A DNA stretch of 64,000 nt from Capitulum mitella. Lineage: Eukaryota; Arthropoda; Thecostraca; Pollicipedomorpha; Pollicipedidae. The translations under genes and the position numbers were made by a program. How positions within the stretch are numbered: the stretch's first letter is position 1; each line of letters begins with the position of its first letter. The DNA is taken from positions 21,736,583 to 21,800,582 of the forward strand of contig CP099843.1 in the NCBI GenBank assembly GCA_030062745.1, written 5' to 3'. Shown here piece after piece: positions 21,901 through 33,900 of this stretch. Under the pieces are notes generated by a model that searched no databases, was not told the DNA's origin, and saw nothing but the letters and a program-made list of their open reading frames with translations.

Positions 21901-24900
21901 AGCGCCGCCGGGAACGTCACATAACGTCACAGCACGGGTACAAACGCTTCACGGGTAATGTCGCGACCGCAGGAGAGGATGGCCGGACGGTGGTGTCAGC
22001 AGGGGGAGGGAATTACCGGGCGCCAGGGTAATCGGGTACACGACAGCTCTGTCGACGACTCACGCAGCCAGCGAACAGATTCCTGAAACATGCACAGGCA
22101 TTACAGAAACGACAGGGGTTTTTTGGTTTGGCGGGGCGGCGGCGACGGCTGCGGCGGCGGCGCAGAGTGCGTGCGGCGAGGATGGCGTATACCCGCCGGG
22201 ACCTCCGGCAGGTCCGGAGCATCTGCGCTGCTCCACGCTCACAGCCGCACCGGCCAGTATGCAGATATCAACCTTGAATCTGCTTTAAACCGGTTGTCGA
22301 ACTCCCCGTTGGCCAAGTGAGCATCAGGGCATATGGCGATAACTAGCGAAAACGAGCATCCACCCTCGGTACGCTGGCCTCAGGGCTCGCGTGCAGCGCT
22401 GCACCATCCACGGCCGCCAACTAGCCGTCGTCTCCTTCTGAGTGATGAGATCATTAAGCCATTGAAAACAAAGAGGTCGCCGTCTAATTATCTGTTTACT
22501 GTCGTAAAATTTGTCGGGAGAGGGGCTGTTCATCGCACGATACACAGACGGGCAGCCCGCTCAGTCAATTCCCACCTCCACAGTTTGCTTCCCGACACTC
22601 CGCAATGCCGTCTGATATCAAACAACCGCTCTGGTCGCGCCGCAAATCAAACACGTGACTTTCCGGCGGGCACAGTCGGTGCCATCACATATACCTGTCA
22701 TCGGAGGCCGCCGACCGGGTCAATGTTTAACCGGCAGATAAACGCGGCCCGTCCCGACAGGGAGGCCGCCATCATCTTCTCAAGTCCCCGCAACACACCG
22801 CGGCGGCGACCGGGCAAGAATCGCGCCGCCGGCGCTCGGGCGGCGCTCGGACCGGGCGGCCGGCGCCGCGCAATATCGGCGCCGCGTCGGTGCAGCTGTG
22901 ACGGCGGCCGAGCGCCGCGCGGCCGGCCGGATAATCCGGCCAGCTGCCGGCGGCGACGACGGCCGCGCCCGGCTCATCCACGGCCGGCCGGCGAGGCCCG
23001 ACCGGACAGGGCGCCGACAGCGGCTGTCGTCCGGGGCTGCGCGGCGGAGCTCAGCAGCCGCGCAGCCGGCCGCGCGGCGCCGGCCGGGCCGAGGTGACCG
23101 GCACAGCGCGACCGAGCCCGTGCCTCCCGTCACGGACAGGCGAACTAAGGCAGAGGTCGGCCCCGAGGTGGAGCAGCCTCTGCGGCGCGGCGGACCCGCC
23201 CTACTCTGACGAAGACAAGCCGGCGATACGGGAGCAGCCTAGCAGCTGCGTCAACCCTCAGTCGAGCTGCCGACACGAAGGCGGCTCTCTTCCGGTCGTG
23301 TTGAGAGCACGGAATTTCGTCTCAACCATTAGTCGCGACGAGAACACGAAATCAGCTCTGTACCAACTGAGCTGAGGACACGGAGACACCCGAGCCTTAG
23401 CACCCGTGCCCTGGAGCTAACGTCACGGAGGCAGTCCGATCCCGGCTCCGCCGCGGACGCGCGGGCAGCGCCGCCTGCCCCGCAGCGCCTCTCCGGCCGG
23501 CCGCCGCGGCTGCGGCCAAGATGGCCCGATACCGCTCCGAGTCCGTCATCAAAGCGGGCGCCGGGCATCCTGGTGGGCCCGTATCTGATGCCGGGCCGGC
23601 CGGCTCCGGCGGTCACGCGCAGGCCGCTCACAGACGCCGCCATCGACGTCATCTGCGGCGGCGCTGTCGTCGCCAACATCGCCTCATCTCGGCCCTCCGA
23701 CCGCCGCGATCAGGGGGCCCGGGACACCTGCGACGCGGGTCTGACCGCGCGCGGCTGCAGTCCGCCCAGGGTTCAGTCCTATCGCGGGGATGCCGAAGAC
23801 TCGGGCGGCGTGTTCCGGCGCCGCCTCGTTCTTGTTGCGGTCATCGACACGCTGAGGACCCTCTGAAAGCGTTCTCCTGCATTTGCGTTTTCGGTTCTTC
23901 TAATCCCCGTGGCGCAATCACGCCGGTTGTGACCGACAGATCGGTCCTTTGCACGACAACAGTGCAGTCAAAAGCTGGAGATAAGGGAACGGGAATCTTA
24001 GATCCACAGCTCCTCTTCTGGAATTTTCGCCACCGTGGAAGATCTCCCAGCAGCCTGTGTCCAGAGTCTTGCGGTGCGCTTAGGTTCCCAATGGCGGTAG
24101 TATATCTTGTACGGACGGGTCCTTCCTGATCGCATTTGGCCATGGCAACGTAATCTCACGATTTCAAATTGCTCATCGTTACCTGTTTCGTCACTCAACA
24201 ACCACTGATTTTCATCGGTCAAGAAACGACTAAACGACGGAATACGTGATACTGGTGCAGACGGCACGGTAATTTCAAAATACACAAAAATGCATTTGCT
24301 TTGAGGTTGTTTTAAAGTTCTTTGGGCATGTAAAAATCCAGAGGGGAAGGCCTTGGCAAATGTGGAATCGACTGATGCGAACACCAAAAACTACTCCAAT
24401 GGTAACTGCGGTCAACTGCACCTAATTATATTAGGTCGTGTTATTTTACAGTTGTGCTGTATGTCTGTGCTGCCAAATGATCACACACAAACACTTACAA
24501 AGCCTAGGATATTTTTATAACCGAAACCCGTTTGCCGTAGTCACACTTCAGTACACCAAGTGCCCCATTATGCAGATTCTATCATGGCAAAGTGCAAGCA
24601 CAACGGCAGCCGTATTATACTGCATTATATCATCCTTCTGTATTTCATAACGTTATTATACCCTTGCATTTGAACTTGCTTCGTCTGATTAAACACGCAC
24701 AACCTGTGCCGACGAAATCAAATGATATGCCAGCCAGCCTGTATTTGAAACGAAACGCCCATCTGGCTGTGAGGATATACAGCCCTGTTGTATATGTCTT
24801 GATCAGAGTCGGAGGTAGCCAATTATCCTCAGACATATGTAGCCAGTTTGGGCAACAAACATGCATTTTTCCGAATACGGCATAAATTGCGACAGAAACT

Positions 24901-27900
24901 GTGTGCTTTAAGTCTTTGGTATACAGCAGTAATATCGTATAATGCAATACATGCCGGATTTCAGGCGGACTATGGCCATTTGGATTCTCCCGCTCCGATC
25001 CATGCGCATCCAGGCGAACAGTTTTTTTTTCGCAAAACAGATGTCCTCTTATTCTGGGCACACAACACTTCGGTCAGAGACATTCCAGGGGTTATGACAG
25101 AATTCAAAAAGGAGGCCGAGACAAATGCACATTACATAACACGCCTTCTGGCTGATTCCTGGATTTCCCTTATCATCATCACGTTCTTCGAGCTGCCTGG
25201 GCCGGCAAAATTTGCAACTCTGTAATGTGCAGGTGGTCTAAAGATCTCCTTGGTCTGAAGGTTTGAAAAAGATACATCCATCAGATTATCCTCTCCGAAC
25301 TTTCATACCAGGCATTCAGGGGGGGGGGGGTTCAGACCAAAAAGTTCCAGTTCCCCTCGGGGAAAATCGGGGAGCACAACGGAGCGATTCAGCGCCCTGA
25401 ATTTTCTTCTTCATGTGTCTTATTGTGACAGGAGGGGCAAACAGAGCCAACGTTCATTCCTGAAAACCTATTCCAGCAAACCATCGACATTCCAACCCAA
25501 GTGGAGTCATTCGGACCGTGCCATGCAAGATGTGAATTGAATAACACTCTGTTTTTAGTTCAACGGAGCCACGACTTGCAAACAGCCATACTCAGGTTAT
25601 GGCTGTTTTATGGAATTAAGGAACCTTTTGTGTACCAAGATAGGTTTTGTGGGTACAAAAATTGTTTTGATGTCGGACTTTGGATTGCGGTTCTATGAGG
25701 CTGTCTTCCGGAATTATCAAACGATTAAGTTACGATACTCAAAATGAAAAAGAACGTGGCATTCAAACAACCAGTCTCACAGTTACAGACATGAAAGTCA
25801 GCAGGACAACCTCAAGAGACATGAGTCGCATCAATGCCGTTCGACATAATCTTGAGTCGCCTGTTTATTCTGACGCTTCATTATTACCGCATTCACTACA
25901 AGCACGCATAAAATATACAACCACATAAGCTCCAAACAACCACTACATCATTTCTTTCCCTTTTTCCTTTTACATTTCTAATGATATACTAAGGTGCGGG
26001 TAGTTTGTGTACATCATGGTGTCCGGAGTTTTTAAATGCGCTGTCCCTCGCGGCGGCTAGTATGTCGATCGTGAAGTTCGTGATGGTGTCTGTATCTTAC
26101 ATGGTGGCGCAGTTTTTATCGTGAACTCTCCAACAGGCGTCCGTGCTGAGGAGTCTGACATGCCGCAGATGTTCGTTAACACATATGGGGGGGGGGGACT
26201 CACAGGCTCCAGGGTTTTTTTCACCATTTCCAGGGGTTTGCAAAAAGCTTTACGAAACTTTGGTATTTTTCTGGTAGTTCTTTATACGTATTATGTCCCA
26301 TTTTCATAATTTTATTCGTCCAAGGGGTGGAGTCATGCCACTTTTTTGGATGGCACCTCAGACCATTTTTGGAACAACTGAAGATAAAAGAGAGATGGCT
26401 GCCAAAAAACTTAGCTTTGAAGATAGAACTTCAAACCTTATGAGTGCATAGGTAAGTAACTGGAAAACATACAATAATATCCATGTTGATCTGAGGTTAC
26501 TTCACAGTGTCCTGTCAAGGTCGAAATTCAAAATTCGGTTTTATGCACAGATTTTGGCGCTAATTTTCAAAACGAAAAAGCCGAAAATGTGTGCCTTAAG
26601 GAGCATGTCTTAGGGAAATGTAATCTACTTGTGACCACATCTCAGGTCGAAATCAGGTAAGATCACGGATCTATTACCTAAAATGTTCTTGCGCATACCT
26701 ATGCCGCGACAGTCATGAACAGAACATTGAGAAATATCATCAAATCAAACAACTGGAATCGTTTGAAAGACACTATAAAATTAATCCCAAGGCCATTCCA
26801 TGTGACTCTGAGGTCATTTGGCGACATTTAAGGGCAAAGGTCGTAACCTGACCCCACGGGCATGAAACCATGAACAGTTCCACCTTTGTCATGCTTTTGG
26901 AGTCCCTATGCCAACATTATACCAACAGCATAATGCGATTTGCAATAAGTTTAAAACGTCTGGTACAAGCTAGGATAAAAATTGGTGAACTTTTATGTTC
27001 ATCCGGTTTTCAAGAACAAAACATTTCTCCCATTTTCCACGCCCTATGAGTAACTATGAATTTTCTACAATTTTAAACGTTTGGGATGAGCAAAAAGAAC
27101 TACCGATTAGGTCCTCATTCATGCCAATAGCATCAAAATTAGTCCGTAAACATGGGAGTCACAACACGAAAAAAAATCTCCTCCATGACATTTTGCCTCC
27201 CATATCCGCCGCTTACAAAACTTTCGAAACGTCTTTTTATAAAAATGCAGTCGCCATGGCGAATCGATTGCCGTTTGTTGCGATCAAATCGAACGGGAAG
27301 TTGCAGAGATCTCGGGGGGAAGGGAATGAGCATAACCCTTACCAGAACTAATCAAGCGTTATGGATACGGGAATAAGGCCAAACCTATCTTGAATGAAAT
27401 GTCGGCTAAGGCACAATATTTTCCAACAGCAGTCGCAACAGATCGTTTACGACATTATTTTGTTGCGTACACCTGCCATTTAACCTGTTTTACATCTGTG
27501 GCATTTACCCACTTGATATGTTGAGTTTCCCGATGTCCAGCGTTCAATAAGGGACCTCAAGGTGGGTCCACTGGTCCACGCTACCCTGACTTTGTCGAGG
27601 TGAGACGAACTGATGACTGAATTTACCTGCCTGCAAAGACTGTTGTCTACGCAATCTGATATAATTACTGTTTGCGTTATGTTTTGTTTTTTGCTTTTGT
27701 TTTGTTTTGTTTTGTATGCAGCTTACGGGGCGGTTTCTTCGTGAGAGGATCAGCAATCAGAATATCCTGAAGTCGAACAGTCTGTGCCACACTCCTTACC
27801 CGATTTTAAGGGTATCCGTTTTCTCCAGAAACAAACCTGTCACTTCGAAAAAAATCCCGGAGATACAAAGAAGTATTTAAAAAATATCTCCCAAGACAGA

Positions 27901-30900
27901 TTCCGAATTCCGAATTCGAAAGACGAAACTATTTCGCGAGATTTCAAATCGGAAGAGACTCGTGAAAGCACGAAGCATTCGTGAAACGACCACAACTTTC
28001 TTTGTATACATCAAATTGCCCAATTCATAAAGTAATGTGATACGGTCCTCAATGGTTTAACGTAGAATTATGTAGTATATCTCCCGTTCTTGACTACTAG
28101 TTACGAACAAATGCCAAAGAATTAATGTTCTTTTTCTCTAAGGAATGCTCCAAAGTAAAGGATACATTAGGATTTTGCCGGTCGATAGTCTCCAAGAAAG
28201 CACGAAGCTTCTCTAGGTCGTGCGTCCAAATTCCAAAAATACCATCTATATACCACATGTAGACATCGGACGCACCGAAAATGATGCCAGAAAAGCAGAC
28301 TTAAGACGATGCATGAAGGCCATGGCGAGGGGCGGTGCACGATTGCCCATCGTTACACGTTCTGCACTTTCCGCCGGCCCCCGCACAGGGCTCGGCCAAC
28401 TTGCCAACTAGACCCGACCACGGCCGCTGGCCAGCTCTGCTTAACAAGCCCCGACCACGGTCGTGTTCGACGCCCCTCCACGTCAGGGCCTGCAACCCGC
28501 AGGAGGTGCAGCCTGCAGCCCAGGTACCCCGTGTCTGCCCGCGGTCCTGGCGAGCGTGCGCCGTGCGCGGGGGCCTGCCTGGGCAGCTTGTTTCTGTCTC
28601 GGAGGAAGCAGTCTCAGCGCGGCTGGGTCTCTCTGTCAAACGTCTCTGTCAGCCTGTCTGTCTGTCTGTCTGCCTGCTTGTCTGTCCGTCTTTAGCGTCT
28701 GTCAACCGCCAGATAAAAAGACAGCCTGCCTTTGATCTCTCTCGCCCGACCAAAGCCGACTTTGGGTCTCTCTTGCCAGCCTACGAGTGCCGGTTTTTTA
28801 TCTCTCTCGCCAGGCAAAGAGCCGACCTCTGGTCTCTCTCGCCAGGCAAAGAGAGCCGACCTTTGCGTCTTCGCCAGGGAAGGAGTGCCGACCTGTCACC
28901 ACCTCCGCACGATGAACCGCCGCACGATCGCGTGACGCGCCGGTCCGTGAGTCAGTCGGCGGAGAGCGCCGATCAGGGCGCGGCGCAACCTCCGGCAGCC
29001 GGAGAACGTCTCCACGGCGGCGGCCGCGGGCGCGCCCCAGGGTCGAGCGAGTGCGGGGACGGCCGACATGCACGTCCGGCGACGCCGCGAGCTCCACCGC
29101 CGCGTGCGGGAATGCCCGGCGGAATCGCCGCGCCGCAATCGTCCGACAGTCGGCGACTGTTCAGTCACGGAGCCGACAACACTGCTGCATCGCCGCTGAA
29201 TTCCGACTAACCATTGGACGAGTCATTGGGCATTGGTCGGGATAATGATTCCGATTGAATCGATCAACATAATGACGCATAATTATTTCAAAAGAGCCGA
29301 TCTACATAATAACAATGTTTCAGCTGAGCCGGTGAATATAATGAGTGTAACAACTGAACGAGGAAGAATCAACAGTCATTACGTCGAACTCGCAACATAA
29401 CATCATATACATTATTTATACCTCCGTCTGTTCAACCCTTTCTCGTCATGAGTTTACCGTTGTTGCGCAGTTACAGCTGCAGCTTTGGCTCGCCTCGCTC
29501 AACAGTCCATCCTTTAGTTCCGATTCGACGATACCTCAGCCGGCATCCCGTCCACAGAAATCGTCTCGAGAGTACCTCAGTGTTCATAGGCTGCTTCATC
29601 CGGTCCCCTATCCTCCAGGCCAAGGTGGGAATTGCCTCTACAGCCTGAGGCTACGAAGCGTTCACTTATTTTGACCTTAGCCGGGAGGAGCCTCGGGTAA
29701 GGCGCCACAGTCGATACCCCTCCCTTGACCCCAGCGCTACCTTGGAGAAGGTTTAAGACTTTATTGTACTTCGGGGGGAATCGGTTCCGAATTCGACTCA
29801 TGGCTTGCTGAAACGACTCTGGTTCTGAATCAACGCGGTCTTTCCGAAACTGAATCGACTCCAGTTTCGACTCAAAATGGAATGAGTCGATTCCGGAACT
29901 GATTCCACTACGACCAGTACCAAAATTTTATACTCCTGCATACAAAATATACTACGAAAAGTTGTAAACAGCTATTTTGTTAAGAGGATTTACTTAGTAT
30001 ATTACACTGTCCCATTATATTATATAATGATTTACATTACATTTATGTACATGTAACATAATTATATGTATAAAATAAATGATTATATGTTATAAATCAT
30101 TATAATAAATTACATTATTACATAACATTATTACATTATCTTGTCAATCTTGATTTACTTATCAGTATATTTATGAAAAAGTGCACAATGTTCCGCGTAC
30201 ACAAAGTATTTGGTTGTGTTTTACTTTCACGTCACCAGTAACAAGAAGAAAGCAGACAACAAAGCGAACACAGGGTCACAATAAAATACATGGCCTTTTA
30301 TTAAATTAATTTCCATGTAAAGGAATCTGGCGAATCTAAATGTCCGTCTGCGGAATTCTGAAGAGGCCATCTTACCATTTCAAAAACTCCTAAGCCATTT
30401 TCAAACTCAACAGACAGCAACTCTAGTGTTAGACCCTGCCAACAGAGTCCATTCCAGTCTCCCTGGACAACCGTGTGATTCAACTCAGACTCTGATTCCG
30501 GCATTTATCAATGGAATCGACCCCGATTCTGACTCTGGCCGGAACGGTATCGATTTCGGAGTCGATTTTGGTTCCAATGGAATCCAATACCAGTCTGGAA
30601 AGTACCACTGCCCACACACCCTGTCCCCGAGGCCCCAGCTCGCTCTCTCTCTCTGCCGTCCGGCTGGCGGGCCGTCCGGGCTCCTGCCGTCTGTCTGAGC
30701 GGTCCGCGGTCCGAGCCGTCAGAGCCGGCGCACCTCTTCATCCATCACGCGCCATACAGGGCGCCGCGCCGCCTCTGTCCCGTCCAGGCCGCCGCTCCGG
30801 CCTTCTCTGACTGGCGGTCGGCGCCGCCGCCCCCACACGGAGCGGCGCGACGAAGCCATCGCCGACAGGTCAAGGCGCCGCCCGACTCCTCGGCGAAACC

Positions 30901-33900
30901 GAGCACGTTCGCCCACCCCGGACAGTGACGTCACTTGCCGGCGTACTTGTTGCGCACATCAGGACCGGACGCCGCCGCGCAGCAGCGAACGCCGCCGACG
31001 CGGCGTGACGGACGTGCTGCTCCGAGGCCGTCCTCGCGCCGCCGCCGGCACCGTCAGCTCAATTAGGACGACGAGGCGTGGGCGGACGGCCCTGGGTCGG
31101 AGCGGCGCGCCGTCCGCCGTCTGCACTCTGCAACGGCCGCCCCGTTCCCGGCCAGGGCGCCCGGCAGCGGAGGCGGGGCGGCGGCGGCGGCGGCGGCGGC
31201 GCGGGACCCTCCGCCGCCGCCGCCGCCGCCCCCGCCCCGACACGCGGGAAGCCGCCCGCCGCAGCCCGGTTAATGAGGTGAGGACGGCGATACGCGCGAG
31301 ACGACGGCACCGGCCCGGCCGAGCGTCAGGCGGGCGGGGGCGGGCGGTAACGACCCGAGAATGAAGATAACAAGTACGGCGCCGGCGCAGAATCGCCGTC
31401 GCTCAGCGCAGCCGGAGTCAGAGTCAAGCGATGTCAGGGGACGGCACGGCGAGCAGGGGGATGACTCTTATCCGGCGCCAAGCGCACGCATCGCCAAGCA
31501 TGCTGGTTAAGATCAGAAGATAGTCAGGACACGCAGTACCGCTGAGGGTAACTCTGGGCGCCCTTATCTGTACCGCTCATCGGTCCCTGGCGTCGGTTTT
31601 CGTGCAGAGTACCGAGGCCCGCTGCCAGGTGGCCCAGGACGACGCTGATCGGGCCGACAGAAGCGATAGGCGACGGCCAATGTCTGTTCCGGGTGACACG
31701 TCAGTCGGGTCAGCGCGAGGTCATCCAAACCGGACTGCCGGCCAAAGGGTCGGCGCCAGGTCACTGCGCCGCGTGACAGGCCGGGGCTCCGAGTCGGGTC
31801 TTCCCGGAGAATGACACATCGGACGGCTGAATGGTGAAGCGCCGGGTCCACCAGCAGGGCGGGACGATGGACGAAACAGGTCCTCGGGTTCAGGTCAGCG
31901 GCGGCCGCAACCAGGCCGGGGTTAAAGTGGCTCGGTCGGCGCTGCCGACAGGTCTACAGCAGCCGACCGATGACGTAAGACGGACTCTCAGAAGGATTGA
32001 CGGGTCGAGGAAGAAAAATGGAGGAGATATTTATGAACCGGCAGACACCGGTCACCTAACGAACTGAATGAAGGAAATTCAGTAATTTGGCGACAGAATT
32101 AATCAACGCCATAGCCTCTGCACCAGACGGTGTCAAAAAGCCACGACTCAAACCTGCCGGCAATTTGTCGGACGTCTTCGCGTGGAACAAAAGCTCCACC
32201 CGTCACGCGATGCCCGTGCAAACCGGCCGGAAGAATGTCCCAGCCCGTGAATGGACACAGGTGCAACCAGTTCTGATTGAGGCACCTAGCCGCAGTCCAC
32301 AGACGGGGGCAGAGGGGGCCACTAGCTGGGATGGAGGAGCGAACTGCAGCCCGCGGGCGGAGACACAAGATGCGACTGGCAGTGAACCCGGACCACAGCT
32401 CGTGATGGAGGGAGAGCCCCGTTTGGTGCCGTGTTGCACCTTCCACGCAAAGTCCACCCCAAGCGTCTTAAGAGCAGCTTACCGTCGCCATTAGCCACGT
32501 TTTTCTTTGTGTTTCCATAAAAAATGAATAGCATAGAACAATAAAAACATGTCTATGCATTAATGCGGAGAAAAGCATTGTCGTAAGGCCAGTGTATCTC
32601 TTGTCTGGTACAAAATCAGCGTCTTTTCCCATTTTTGGTAAGAAACACAGAAACTAAGCGAGGCTGCGCACAACCTACACCTGCAGATTTTGCCAGAAGG
32701 TCGGCTTCGCGTACAACTACAGCGCATCACCAGTGTACAGGGGGACGGACAGCGCCTTGGGGGAGTGCGAGGGGATGGGAGGGAAGCGGGTGCTCCCCGT
32801 GGCTCCGCAGGTCATCAATCACCCCCGGTGTCACATGTATCATCCCAAACCCGCCAGGAGGGGGAGGTGGCAGTCGCCCGCGTGCCACGCCAGGGAGCAG
32901 GGGAAGGGACCAGCGCTCACCGCTACCGCCTTCCACAAACAACCGCGGGGGACATTGCGCCCGGAGTCCGGCACCTCAGGCACGTCAAAGCCGGCGTAGC
33001 GACTCGGCGGGTCCTTTGAGGCGGGATTTTTGTCGGTTTCTGCATGTCTGCACGGTTCCGGTCCGGGGTAGATAGGACGGGTGCAGCTGCTCGTGCCGCC
33101 GACTCCAGGCGACTAATTGGCGCCCATACGGCCAGGAAACTCTGCAAGGCTGAAGCTCAGCTTCTCCATGGAGGCACGCCACTGAGCATGGCCGCCAATG
33201 GTCTCACGACGGTCACAGGACCCTGCTTCACCGTCAGACACGGGACCTCGCTTTTAGTGATCTCAAGGCGGTGCCACGGCTGGCGTCCTCCGTCACACAT
33301 GCGGAGCATACTTTCTGCGAAATAACCACCGCATCGTCTGCTGACCCACAGCGAGCAGACCCGACCCGGGCCTCTCAGGCCGGCTCAGCTGCGCGGCAGG
33401 CTCAACACGAGGCCTCCCGCACCCGCGCGCGGCCGCGGACGGCGGCTACGCGCGGGTGCCGCCCCGACCGGCGCGGCGCCGCCCGCCGCCCGGCCAGCTT
33501 TGTCCCGGCGCGCCGGCCGGTCGCCCGCCGAATTCCAGCCGGGATTCCGGCGTACAGCCGGCGATGACGAGTGACGGCGGGCTGACGTCGGCCGGCGCGG
33601 AGCCACGGTCCTCAGCCGTCCCCGGCCGGCCAGCGACAACAGCACGGGCCGCGGATTAGGGCGCCTGATCCTCGTCGTCAGCCCTGACAGAGCGCCACGA
33701 GACTCTCCGGAGACCTCGCCGCAAAGCCAGGGATTTGAATATTGCGCAGGGAGCGCTCTGCTGTTACTCTGGTCAAGTGCTGCCCGCGTGTCAAATGCGG
33801 CTTACGAAAAACGCTGACAACGTCATGTCAGCTGCGTCAAATGGCAGGATTTCGCCGGCCGCAAATGGAACGCACTTTGCCAAACGGAAACCAGATTCAG

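Noticed and set aside
22333-23097. 254-codon open frame on the + strand
   Set aside because: Arg/Ala/Pro-rich with no domain; the other frames are also open, so it reflects GC-rich composition.
23998-24387. 129-codon open frame on the - strand with [10 protein letters not shown]
   Set aside because: It briefly resembles a transposase segment, but no catalytic block, ends or second motif could be found.
28335-29210. 291-codon open frame on the + strand
   Set aside because: It runs through TCTG and CT-rich repeats and GC-rich DNA; its residues follow the repeats and no domain is visible.
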